From Pseudomonas sp. B21-015 (GTDB lineage Bacteria > Pseudomonadota > Gammaproteobacteria > Pseudomonadales > Pseudomonadaceae): DNA of 64,000 nucleotides. Location of the stretch: the NCBI RefSeq assembly GCF_024749285.1, contig NZ_CP087196.1, forward strand, positions 1,736,001 to 1,800,000, in the 5' to 3' direction. The number at the start of each line of letters is the position of its first letter. The stretch's first letter is position 1. Positions 28,413-37,156 of the stretch are shown one piece after another. Both the position numbers and the translations under genes were made by a program. Below the pieces are notes generated by a model. It searched no databases and was not told where the DNA came from. It saw only the letters and a list, made by a program, of their open reading frames with translations.

Positions 28413-29402
28413 TCAGCTCTCGACCTGGTTCTGTGGCAAACCTGCCGCCCAGGCCGCGATGTTTTGCAGGGTGATCGCGGCAATCGCGCCCAGGGCTTCG
28501 CGGGTCAGGAAGGCCTGGTGCGCGGTGACGATCACGTTCGGAAAGGTCAGCAGGCGCGCCAGCACATCGTCTTGCAGCGGCAGGTCGGAGCGATCCTCGA
28601 AGAACAGTTGCGCCTCCTCTTCATACACGTCCAGCCCCAGATAACCCAACTGGCCGTTTTTCAACGCGTCGATCAGCGCCGGCGTGTCGACCAGACCGCC
28701 GCGCCCGGTGTTGATCAGCATTGCGCCGGGCTGCATGTGCGCCAGTGACTCGCGGTTGATCAAGTGTTTGCTCTGCTCGTTGAGCGGGCAGTGCAGGCTG
28801 ATGATCTGCGACTCGGCCAGCAGTTGCGGCAGGCTCAGGTAGCGCGCGCCGAGGGCTTCGACCTGCGGGTTCGGATAAGGGTCATGGGCCAGCAACCGAC
28901 AGCCGAAGCCGTGCATGATGTTCGCGAAGGTCGCGCCGATCTGCCCGGTGCCGACCACGCCGACGGTCTTGCCCACCAGGTCGAAACCGGTCAACCCGTG
29001 CAGGCTGAAGTCGCCTTCTCGCGTGCGGTTGTAGGCACGGTGCAGACGACGGTTGAGCGCCAGGATCAACGCCACCGCATGTTCGGCCACGGCATGAGGC
29101 GAGTAGGCCGGGACCCGCACGATCAGCAATCCCAGGCGCTTCGCCGCTGTCAGGTCGACATGGTTGTAACCGGCCGAGCGCAGGGCGATCAGGCGCGTGC
29201 CGCCTGCTGCCAGGCGTTCGAGCACCGGGGCGCTGAGGTCATCATTGATGAAGGCGCAGACCACTTCGTGATGTTCGGCCAGTGCCGCCGTGTCGAGACT
29301 CAGCCGGGCCGACTGGAACTGCAGCTCGATGCCGGCGGGCAGGTCGGCGGCAAGAAAACTGTCGCGGTCGTAGGTCTGGCTGCTGAAAAGAATCGTGCGC
29401 AT
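28413..29402 (-). CDS. ldhA: Fermentative D-lactate dehydrogenase (2-hydroxyacid dehydrogenase)
   Basis: LdhA reduces pyruvate to D-lactate with NADH. The 329-residue protein has the D-isomer-specific NAD-binding motif GKTVGVVGTGQIGATFA, catalytic arginine in NTGRGGLVD, glutamate in the DVYEEEAQLFF region, and the histidine in TAHQAFLTREAL. It lies just downstream of gacS on the same strand, the P. aeruginosa PA0927-PA0928 order. About 100 nt separate it from gacS, so it may have its own promoter. Confidence 0.92.
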   Translation of the reverse strand: MRTILFSSQTYDRDSFLAADLPAGIELQFQSARLSLDTAALAEHHEVVCAFINDDLSAPVLERLAAGGTRLIALRSAGYNHVDLTAAKRLGLLIVRVPAYSPHAVAEHAVALILALNRRLHRAYNRTREGDFSLHGLTGFDLVGKTVGVVGTGQIGATFANIMHGFGCRLLAHDPYPNPQVEALGARYLSLPQLLAESQIISLHCPLNEQSKHLINRESLAHMQPGAMLINTGRGGLVDTPALIDALKNGQLGYLGLDVYEEEAQLFFEDRSDLPLQDDVLARLLTFPNVIVTAHQAFLTREALGAIAAITLQNIAAWAAGLPQNQVES

Positions 29403-29499
29403 GCTGTCCTCCTGGAAGTCTCAAACCCCGTAGCAGTCTTCGGCAGCTGCTACAGGCGTTGAGTTTAGCGTTCAGGGCGCTCGGCGTTATTGCGCTGCA

Positions 29500-32250
29500 T
29501 CAGGCATTGATGCGCGCGTGGGCCGCGAGGCGATTGATGGCTCGTTCGAGTTCTTCCAGCGCGCCGGGGGCTTTCGGGTCTTGTTGCTTGAGCAGGGTTT
29601 CACTGCGCTGGCAGGCGGCGCGCAGTTGCGGTACGCCGCAATAACGGGTTGCCCCATGCAGGCGATGGACCCGCTCGATCAGGGCATTCTGGTCGTTGGC
29701 TTCACGGGCGACGCGGATGGCCTCGCGGTCGCCTTCCAGGGAGGCCAGCAACATTGCCAGCATGTCCGCCGCCAGATCGGCCTTGCCGGCCGCCAGGCGC
29801 AGGCCTTCTTCGTGATCGAGCACCTGCAACTCATTTCCGTTATGGCGGTCGCTGGAGCGCTCCGGCCCCAGATTACGCAACGCCAGGCCGGTCCATTTCA
29901 ACACCACTTGCGCCAGTTGCCGTTCGCTGATGGGTTTGGTCAGGTAGTCATCCATGCCGCTTTGCAGCAACGCGCGTTTTTCGTTGGCCATCGCGTGGGC
30001 GGTAAGGGCAACGATCGGCAGTGGCGTGCAATGCCGTTCGCTTTCCCACTGGCGGATGGCTTCGGTGCTTTGACGGCCATCCATTCCGGGCATCTGCACG
30101 TCCATCAACACCAGGTCGAAGGTCTCGTTCTGCACGGCCTTGACCGCGGCGTAACCGCTTTCCACCGCGAGCACCTTGGCGCCCATGTCCTCGAGCAGGG
30201 TTTGCACCAACAGCAGGTTGGCCGGGTTGTCGTCCACGCAAAGGACCTTCGGCGCGCGACTGGAGACCGGCTCGCCGGGGTCGCTGCGTTGCTGGCGCGG
30301 GTTGACCAGATCGGACAGGGCCCGGCGCAATTTGCGGGTGCAGGCCGGTTTGGACTGGAGCTGGCTGTGGGGGTTGGGCACCGAGAGGTGGAACAGCGTC
30401 AGTTCGGTGGTCGGGCACAGCACCAACACTTTGCAACCCAGGTGTTCGAGGTCCCAGATATGCTGGTTGAGGCGCTCCGGTGGCATGTCGTTGCTGGTGA
30501 TGCCGAGCACCGCCAGGCCGATCGCCTGATCAGTCTGATGGGCGCCGGTCACGCCATTGGCCAGGCTTTCCAGGGTGTTGAACGGCGTGACGGCCAAGCC
30601 GCAGTCTTCCAGTTGATGCTGCAATGCCTGACGGGCCAGTTCATGGTTTTCCAGGACCGCCACCCGATGCCCCAGCAGCGGTGGGCCGGGCAGGTCTTCG
30701 GCGTCGTCGCGGGTTTTGGGCAGGCTCAGGCTGATCCAGAATTCCGAGCCTTCGCCCGGTGTGCTGTCGACGCCGATCTCGCCGCCCATCTGCTCGATCA
30801 AGCGTTTGGAAATCACCAGCCCCAGGCCAGTGCCGCCAGGTTGCCGGGACAGCGAGTTATCAGCCTGGCTGAAGGCCTGGAACAAGGCGCGCACGTCCTG
30901 ATTGGACAGACCGATGCCGGTGTCTTGAATACTGATGCGCAGTTGCACGCTGTCTTCATGCTCTTCTTCGAGCATCGCCCGGGCGACGATGGTGCCTTCG
31001 CGGGTGAACTTGATCGCATTGCTCACAAGGTTGGTGAGGATCTGCTTGAGTCGCAGCGGATCGCCCACCAGCGACAGTGGCGTATCGCGATAAACCAGGC
31101 TCACCAGCTCAAGCTCTTTGGCGTGGGCGGCCGGGGCGAGGATGGTCAAGGTGTCTTGCAGCAGGTCGCGCAGGTTGAACGGAATATGGTCGAGCACCAG
31201 TTTGCCGGCCTCGATTTTCGAGAAGTCGAGAATCTCGTTGATGATCCCCAGCAGGCTGTCGGCGGATTTTTCGATGGTGCCCAGGTAATCGAGCTGACGC
31301 GGGGTCAACTCGCTTTTTTGCAGCAAATGCGTGAAGCCGAGAATGCCGTTGAGCGGCGTGCGGATTTCATGGCTCATGTTGGCCAGGAATTCGGATTTGA
31401 TCCGGCTCGCCTCCAGGGCTTCCTTGCGCGCCAGGTCCAGCTCGATGTTCTGGATTTCGATGGTTTCCAGGTTCTGACGCACGTCTTCGGTGGCCTGGTC
31501 GACGCTGTTCTGCAATTCTTCCTGAGCGTTCTGCAGGGTGCCGGCCATGCGGTTGATGCCGGACGCCAGTTCATCCAGCTCCTGGCTGCCGAGGGGCGGC
31601 AGACGGGTTTCCAGGTGACCGTCCTTGAGCTGCGCCACGGCTTGTTTGATCTGGCTCAGCGGCCGGTTGATGGTCCGGCCCATGCGCAACGCCAATAGCG
31701 CCGCACCGGCCAGGCCCCCTCCGATCAACAGCAGGCTGGCGAACAGGCTGCGGTAACCGCGCAGCAACATGCCGCTGTGGGACAGTTCGAGTTCGACCCA
31801 GCCCAGCAGGCGGTCGGCTTCACCGGGGATCAGGTCGCCAGCCAGGTTGCGGTGCTTGCCGAACACCGGCAGCAGGTAACGCGTGGCGTCATTGCCACTG
31901 CGGCGCAGCAGCTGCGAACCGTTGCCCAAGGGCGCCTGATTGAGCATGGTCGGGCCGGCATGGGCCAGCGTCGTGCGGTCGGGGGCGAGGAAGGTCACCG
32001 CGCGCACATCGGTTTGCTCCAGGGAGTGGGTGGCGATGCGCTCCAGCAGCTCGTTGTCTTTGCGGCCCATGGCGGGGGCCACCAATGGCGCCAGCTGTTC
32101 GGCGATCATTTCGCCGCGCTGCATGAGTTGGGCTTGCAAGTCCGATAGCTGCATCCAGGTGAAATAGCCGCCCAGGACCAGCGCCATCAGGGTGGTCGGC
32201 AACAGGGTCAGCAACAGCACGCGGCCTTTAATTCCCAGTTTCTTGAGCAC
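29500..32250 (-). CDS. gacS: Global sensor kinase GacS
   Basis: GacS is a tripartite hybrid kinase that phosphorylates GacA and so drives Rsm small RNAs, secondary metabolism, biofilm and virulence. The 916-residue product starts VLKKLGIKGRVLLLTLLP at a GTG preceded by CAGGAG. It has two membrane helices, a periplasmic detection domain, HAMP, HisKA with H294 in MSHEIRTPL, an ATPase domain, a receiver with D717 in LMDVQMPGMDG, and a C-terminal Hpt with H865 in RLHGATRYCG. H294 and D717 coincide with published GacS numbering as I recall it. Confidence 0.96.
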   Translation of the reverse strand: MLKKLGIKGRVLLLTLLPTTLMALVLGGYFTWMQLSDLQAQLMQRGEMIAEQLAPLVAPAMGRKDNELLERIATHSLEQTDVRAVTFLAPDRTTLAHAGPTMLNQAPLGNGSQLLRRSGNDATRYLLPVFGKHRNLAGDLIPGEADRLLGWVELELSHSGMLLRGYRSLFASLLLIGGGLAGAALLALRMGRTINRPLSQIKQAVAQLKDGHLETRLPPLGSQELDELASGINRMAGTLQNAQEELQNSVDQATEDVRQNLETIEIQNIELDLARKEALEASRIKSEFLANMSHEIRTPLNGILGFTHLLQKSELTPRQLDYLGTIEKSADSLLGIINEILDFSKIEAGKLVLDHIPFNLRDLLQDTLTILAPAAHAKELELVSLVYRDTPLSLVGDPLRLKQILTNLVSNAIKFTREGTIVARAMLEEEHEDSVQLRISIQDTGIGLSNQDVRALFQAFSQADNSLSRQPGGTGLGLVISKRLIEQMGGEIGVDSTPGEGSEFWISLSLPKTRDDAEDLPGPPLLGHRVAVLENHELARQALQHQLEDCGLAVTPFNTLESLANGVTGAHQTDQAIGLAVLGITSNDMPPERLNQHIWDLEHLGCKVLVLCPTTELTLFHLSVPNPHSQLQSKPACTRKLRRALSDLVNPRQQRSDPGEPVSSRAPKVLCVDDNPANLLLVQTLLEDMGAKVLAVESGYAAVKAVQNETFDLVLMDVQMPGMDGRQSTEAIRQWESERHCTPLPIVALTAHAMANEKRALLQSGMDDYLTKPISERQLAQVVLKWTGLALRNLGPERSSDRHNGNELQVLDHEEGLRLAAGKADLAADMLAMLLASLEGDREAIRVAREANDQNALIERVHRLHGATRYCGVPQLRAACQRSETLLKQQDPKAPGALEELERAINRLAAHARINA

Positions 32251-32467
32251 GCAACTCTCCTGCATCCAGCTGTTTATTGACCTGCACATGCGTCCGGCAC
32301 GCGCCACCTGCGCAGTGTAGCGATTTGCATGCGGGCAATCTTCGTAAAATTGATGTCGTCATTCGTCGGCCACTTCAGCGCTTTGGTCGCGGGGGGGGCA
32401 AACCTTGAGTTGCCCCTGGCGAGGCAATCTTGAATAATCGGCAACTGAGAATTATTTGCAGATACTT

Positions 32468-33190
32468 ATGACTCCCATCTCTGTTGGCCATCCCCGAATT
32501 CTCTCCATCGAAGACGATCTGGTGCTCGGTGCTTATGTTCATGAGCATCTGGGGCGCTGCGGTTTTCAGGTGACCTGGTGCCAGAACGGGCGGGAAGGTC
32601 TGGCCATTGCGCGCCAACAAGCCTTCGATGTGGTGCTGATGGATATCCTGCTGCCGGGGCTCGATGGCCTGGCGGTGCTGACCCAATTGCGCCAGAGCCA
32701 CTCCACGCCGGTGGTGCTGATGTCGGCGCTGGGGGCCGAGGCGGATCGCATCAGTGGCTTTCGCCTCGGGGCCGACGATTACTTGCCCAAACCCTTCAGC
32801 ATCGCCGAGTTGCGGGTGCGCATCGAAGCGATCCTGCGGCGTGTGGCGCTCGATCGCCGACCGGTGCCCGCACCGGTTGCGCCTTCGGTGGGCAGCCTGC
32901 GTTTCGACGACGAACTCTGCGAGGTGTCCTTCGGCGAACACGCCGCCGGCCTGACCCGCAGCGAGTACCGATTGCTGGAAACGCTCAATCGCAACGGCGA
33001 TGAAGTGCTGAGCAAAGCCTTCCTTTATCAGCAAGTCCTGCAACGCGGTTACGCCGCCCATGATCGCAGCCTCGACATGCACATCAGCCAGATCCGCCGC
33101 AAACTCAAGGCCATCGGCTACACCGAGCGCGAAGTGCGTACCGTTTGGGGCAAGGGGTATGTATTGAGTGCGGCCGATGAAATGGTCTGA
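32468..33190 (+). CDS. OmpR-family response regulator (PirR-like position)
   Basis: A DNA-binding regulator paired with the overlapping kinase. The 240-residue protein has a receiver with IEDD acidic residues and phospho-acceptor D59 in VLMDILLPGLDG, and a winged-helix domain ending VRTVWGKGYVLS. The ATG at 32468 is preferred; a TTG at 32456 is also open, and neither has a strong ribosome site. It holds the place of PA0929 (pirR) between gacS and cysM, but no pirA receptor gene follows, so the target is unclear. Confidence 0.82.
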   Translation: MTPISVGHPRILSIEDDLVLGAYVHEHLGRCGFQVTWCQNGREGLAIARQQAFDVVLMDILLPGLDGLAVLTQLRQSHSTPVVLMSALGAEADRISGFRLGADDYLPKPFSIAELRVRIEAILRRVALDRRPVPAPVAPSVGSLRFDDELCEVSFGEHAAGLTRSEYRLLETLNRNGDEVLSKAFLYQQVLQRGYAAHDRSLDMHISQIRRKLKAIGYTEREVRTVWGKGYVLSAADEMV

Positions 33191-34589
33191 CGTACCGGGC
33201 AGGCATTCACTGTTCTGGAAGCTGGCTTGTTTGTTGGTGGCGTTCTGTCTGCTGATGATCTGGTTGAGCTGGTCCTGGGGCCGCTACATGGAAAAGCAGA
33301 ACCTGTTCCTGTCCGACGAGGCCCGGGGCAGCCTGATGCGCTACGCCGCCGAGGCGGAGCAAGCGTGGAGTGAACGGCAGAGTATGGGCGTCGATGCCTG
33401 GTTGCGTCGTGTCGGCCATCACGAGACGACGTGGGTCGGTGTCATCGGCGGCGACTTGCAATCCCTGAGCAGTTATCCGCTGACGGAAAAGGAAGTTCAG
33501 CGACTGACCTTTTTGCGCGGCCTGGACTGGCCGGTGAGTCGTCGTAACAACGGCCTGCCCTGGCTGAAAATCCCATTCCCCAACGACCCGGCCGCCGGCA
33601 GTCTGGTGATCGAACTGCCTCAGCGTTTCATGCCCGGGCGCTACCGGGTGTTCTGGCGGGTGATCACCAATGGGGTGATTCCCGGGTTGCTCACACTGCT
33701 GGTGTGTGTGGGGCTGTATCGATTGCTGGTGGTCCCGCTGAACAGCCTGCGCGAACAGGCCAATACCTGGCGCGCTGACCAGCTGACTGTGTGCTTGTCG
33801 AGCCGCACCACCAATCGCCCGGATGAGTTGGGCGAACTGGGCAGGGCCTTCGATCACATGGCTGAGCGCCTGCAAAGCACGGTTGTGCTGCAACAGCAAT
33901 TGCTGCGCGACCTGTCCCACGAAATGCGCACGCCGCTGAGCCGGCTGCGGGTGGCCAGCGAAAGCGAGCAGGAGCTGGGTCAATTGCGCGAACGCATTGG
34001 CCGCGAAGTCGACGGCATGCAGCGTCTGGTCGAGGACACCCTGCAACTGGCGTGGCTCGACACCGAGCGCGCGCCGTTGCCTGACGAAGCGATCCAGGTC
34101 CAGGCGTTGTGGGACATGCTCACGGAAAACGCCTGCTATGAAAGTGGCTGGCCGGCGAGTCAATTGCACTGTGCGGTGGATGAGTCCTGCTGGGTGCGGG
34201 GTCATCTCAATACCCTGGCTCAGGCGCTGGAAAACATTCTGCGCAATGCCATTCGTCATTCACCGAAGGACAGTGTTGTGACGCTCGGCGGTCGGCGCGA
34301 TGGCGACTTCTGGCACCTTTGGCTGGAGGACGAGGGCGGTGGGGTGGCTGACGAGGCGCTTGAACGGATCTTCTCGCCGTTCATCCGGCTCGACGGTTCG
34401 CGGCCGGGGGACGGTGGATTCGGGCTGGGTTTGAGCATCGCGAGGAATGCGGTGCAGCGCCAGGGCGGGCGTCTGTGGGCTGAGAACAGTGGGGCAGGGT
34501 TGCGGCTGAATATGCGTCTAGTGGCTGATGAGGGTGGAGCCTGTCAGACCGCTTTGGCGAGCAAGCCCCACACACTGGATTTCGGCTGA
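33177..34589 (+). CDS. Sensor histidine kinase (PirS-like position)
   Basis: A membrane kinase for the regulator at 32468. The 470-residue product has helices near residues 14-34 and 163-185 enclosing a periplasmic domain, a HAMP linker, HisKA H248 in DLSHEMRTPLSRL, and an ATP-binding domain with NILRNAIRH, DEGGG and GFGLGLSI. It overlaps the regulator gene by 14 nt, so translation is coupled. Signal unknown. Confidence 0.85.
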   Translation: MKWSDVPGRHSLFWKLACLLVAFCLLMIWLSWSWGRYMEKQNLFLSDEARGSLMRYAAEAEQAWSERQSMGVDAWLRRVGHHETTWVGVIGGDLQSLSSYPLTEKEVQRLTFLRGLDWPVSRRNNGLPWLKIPFPNDPAAGSLVIELPQRFMPGRYRVFWRVITNGVIPGLLTLLVCVGLYRLLVVPLNSLREQANTWRADQLTVCLSSRTTNRPDELGELGRAFDHMAERLQSTVVLQQQLLRDLSHEMRTPLSRLRVASESEQELGQLRERIGREVDGMQRLVEDTLQLAWLDTERAPLPDEAIQVQALWDMLTENACYESGWPASQLHCAVDESCWVRGHLNTLAQALENILRNAIRHSPKDSVVTLGGRRDGDFWHLWLEDEGGGVADEALERIFSPFIRLDGSRPGDGGFGLGLSIARNAVQRQGGRLWAENSGAGLRLNMRLVADEGGACQTALASKPHTLDFG

Positions 34590-34619
34590 ACACACAGTTT
34601 GTGTACGCCGCAGATTAAA

Positions 34620-34643
34620 TGTGGGAGCGGGCCTGCTCGCGAA
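34620..34643. repeat. Single family A REP
   Basis: TGTGGGAGCGGGCCTGCTCG followed by CGAA, without an inverted partner within 130 nt. An unpaired copy 31 nt after the kinase stop. Confidence 0.8.
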
Positions 34644-34773
34644 GAGGCCCTCCCATCCACCACAAATCCCACCCTTATTCCTATAAGCAATAAGCCCCTT
34701 ACTTTGCGTGATATGGCCTGCGCACGTTTGCCGGTATGATAGGCGCCCCCGCAGTCTGGATTGCGAATACGCC

Positions 34774-35676
34774 ATGACCTTGCAGTACCCAACCATCGCC
34801 GATTGCGTCGGCAACACTCCGCTGGTCCGTTTGCAGCGCCTGCCTGGCGCCACCAGCAACACCCTTTTGCTCAAGCTCGAAGGGAACAACCCGGCGGGTT
34901 CGGTCAAGGACCGTCCGGCGCTGTCGATGATCACCCGTGCCGAGCTGCGCGGGCAGATCCACGCCGGCGATACGCTGATCGAAGCGACCTCGGGCAACAC
35001 CGGGATCGCCCTGGCCATGGCCGCCGCGATCAAGGGTTACAAGATGATCCTGATCATGCCGGACAACTCCAGCGCCGAGCGCAAAGCCGCGATGACAGCC
35101 TATGGCGCCGAGCTGATTCTGGTCAGCCAGGAAGAAGGCATGGAAGGCGCTCGCGACCTCGCCCAGCGAATGGAAGCCGAAGGCCGTGGCAAGGTGCTGG
35201 ATCAGTTCGCCAACGGTGACAACCCCGAGGCGCACTACACCACCACCGGTCCGGAAATCTGGCGCCAGACCCAAGGCACCATCACGCATTTCGTCAGCTC
35301 GATGGGCACCACCGGCACCATCATGGGTGTCTCGCGTTACCTGAAAGAACAGAACGACAACGTGCAGATCATCGGGCTGCAGCCGATGGAAGGCTCGGCG
35401 ATTCCGGGCATCCGTCGCTGGCCGCAGGAATACCTGCCGAAGATTTATCAGGCCGATCGCGTGGACCGGATCGTCGACATGGCGCAGAGCGAAGCCGAAG
35501 ACGTGACTCGTCGTCTGGCGCGCGAAGAAGGTATCTTCTGTGGCGTGTCTTCGGGCGGTGCCGTGGCGGCGATGCTGCGCCTGTCCAAAGAAGTTGAAAA
35601 CGCGGTGATCGTCGCGATCATCTGCGACCGTGGCGACCGTTACCTGTCGACCGGCATTTTCGACGCGCCCAACTGA
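34774..35676 (+). CDS. cysM: Cysteine synthase B (O-acetylserine sulfhydrylase)
   Basis: CysM makes cysteine from O-acetylserine and sulfide or thiosulfate with pyridoxal phosphate. The 300-residue product has K45 in GSVKDRPAL as the PLP lysine, the [12 protein letters not shown] substrate loop, the GTTGTIMG phosphate-binding loop and the C-terminal [12 protein letters not shown] serine. The start [17 protein letters not shown] fits family length. The stop overlaps the rlmD start. Confidence 0.95.
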   Translation: MTLQYPTIADCVGNTPLVRLQRLPGATSNTLLLKLEGNNPAGSVKDRPALSMITRAELRGQIHAGDTLIEATSGNTGIALAMAAAIKGYKMILIMPDNSSAERKAAMTAYGAELILVSQEEGMEGARDLAQRMEAEGRGKVLDQFANGDNPEAHYTTTGPEIWRQTQGTITHFVSSMGTTGTIMGVSRYLKEQNDNVQIIGLQPMEGSAIPGIRRWPQEYLPKIYQADRVDRIVDMAQSEAEDVTRRLAREEGIFCGVSSGGAVAAMLRLSKEVENAVIVAIICDRGDRYLSTGIFDAPN

Positions 35677-37028
35677 TGGCTAGGCAAGAGAGAGGCCTGC
35701 GCTTCCAGCCCACGGGCGGCAGCAAGGCCCCGCAAGTCCCGACCGGCAAAAAGCAGCGCTTGACCATCGAGCGCCTGGCCAGTGACGGTCGCGGTATCGC
35801 GTTTTTCGAAGGTCGCACCTGGTTCGTCATCGGCGCATTGGCCGGTGAAGACGTCGAGGCGCGGGTCTTGGGTGCCCATGGCAAAGTGGTCGAGGCGCGC
35901 ACCGAACGCGTGTTCCAGGCCAGTGAATTGCGCCGCCCGGCACCGTGCGCTCATGCTGCTCGCTGCGGCGGTTGCAGCGTGCAGCATTTGCCCCACAACG
36001 AACAGCTCGCCCTGAAACAGCGCATGCTCGCCGAGCAATTGTCGCGGGTTGCCGGTGTCGAACCTGATGAGTGGGCAGCGCCGTTGAGCGGTCCGGAATT
36101 CGGCTACCGTCGTCGCGCCCGAGTGGCGGTGCGTTGGGACATGAAAGCGAAAAAACTGGAAGTCGGCTTCCGCGCCGCCGGCAGTCAGGACATTGTCGCC
36201 ATCAACGAATGCCCGGTGCTGGTACAGCCCTTGCAACCGATCATGACCCGCTTGCCGGAGATGCTCCGGCGCTTGAGCAAACCTCAGGCACTGGGGCATG
36301 TGGAGTTGTTCAGCGGTTCGTCATTGGCGGTATTGCTGCGGCACATGGTGCCGTTGTCCGAAGCCGACATGACGATCCTCAAGGATTTCTGCGCCTTCCA
36401 TGAAGCCCAATTGTGGCTGCATGGGGAAGGCGAGCCGCAACCGGTCGAGGCCGATCAGTCGCTGGGCTACCGCCTTGAACAGTGGGACCTGAACCTGGCG
36501 TATCGGCCCGGAGATTTCATTCAGGTCAACGCCGGGGTCAACGAAGCGATGGTGGCCCAGGCGCTGGAGTGGTTGGCGCCGAAATCCGATGAGCGGGTTC
36601 TGGACCTGTTCTGTGGGCTGGGCAACTTTGCCTTGCCGCTGGCCAAAGCCGTGCGCGAAGTGGTGGCGGTCGAGGGTGTGCAGGCCATGGTCGAGCGGGC
36701 GGCCGCGAACGCTGCCAACAACAATTTGCATAATGCGAAGTTTTTTCAGGCCGATTTATCCCAGCCTTTGGCTGATGCCGAATGGGCCAGCGAAGGCTTT
36801 TGTGCGGTACTCTTGGACCCACCGCGTGACGGTGCTTTCGAGGTGGTGCGCAAGCTTGCATCCCTGGGTGCCGAACGATTGGTGTATGTGTCGTGCAACC
36901 CTGCAACGCTGGCGCGCGACACGGTCGAATTGATCAAGCAGGGCTACCGGTTAAAACGTGCCGGGATTCTCGATATGTTTCCTCAGACGGCACATGTCGA
37001 GGCCATGGCGTTATTTGAAGCGAGCTAG
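35676..37028 (+). CDS. rlmD: 23S rRNA (uracil(1939)-C5)-methyltransferase RlmD
   Basis: RlmD methylates U1939 of 23S rRNA using SAM. The 450-residue protein has an N-terminal TRAM domain ([16 protein letters not shown]), the iron-sulfur cysteines ([14 protein letters not shown] and a distal cysteine), the SAM motif [15 protein letters not shown] and the catalytic [13 protein letters not shown] cysteine. It is translationally coupled to cysM (TGATG) and precedes relA, as in P. aeruginosa PA0932-PA0934. Confidence 0.96.
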   Translation: MARQERGLRFQPTGGSKAPQVPTGKKQRLTIERLASDGRGIAFFEGRTWFVIGALAGEDVEARVLGAHGKVVEARTERVFQASELRRPAPCAHAARCGGCSVQHLPHNEQLALKQRMLAEQLSRVAGVEPDEWAAPLSGPEFGYRRRARVAVRWDMKAKKLEVGFRAAGSQDIVAINECPVLVQPLQPIMTRLPEMLRRLSKPQALGHVELFSGSSLAVLLRHMVPLSEADMTILKDFCAFHEAQLWLHGEGEPQPVEADQSLGYRLEQWDLNLAYRPGDFIQVNAGVNEAMVAQALEWLAPKSDERVLDLFCGLGNFALPLAKAVREVVAVEGVQAMVERAAANAANNNLHNAKFFQADLSQPLADAEWASEGFCAVLLDPPRDGAFEVVRKLASLGAERLVYVSCNPATLARDTVELIKQGYRLKRAGILDMFPQTAHVEAMALFEAS

Positions 37029-37156
37029 GATGGCTCGTCTGGTCCGACTGACCCGCTCGTGCAAAGCGCATTCGTCTTAGCCCCGCGAGTACACACGGGC
37101 AGCGAAGGTCAGCGATTTGACGCATTGAATCTGCGTCGTAGGGAAGGTAAAGCAAG

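Noticed and set aside
29518..31698. Long plus-strand frame opposite gacS (726 codons)
   Set aside because: Antisense shadow of gacS, whose kinase, receiver and Hpt motifs are intact on the minus strand.
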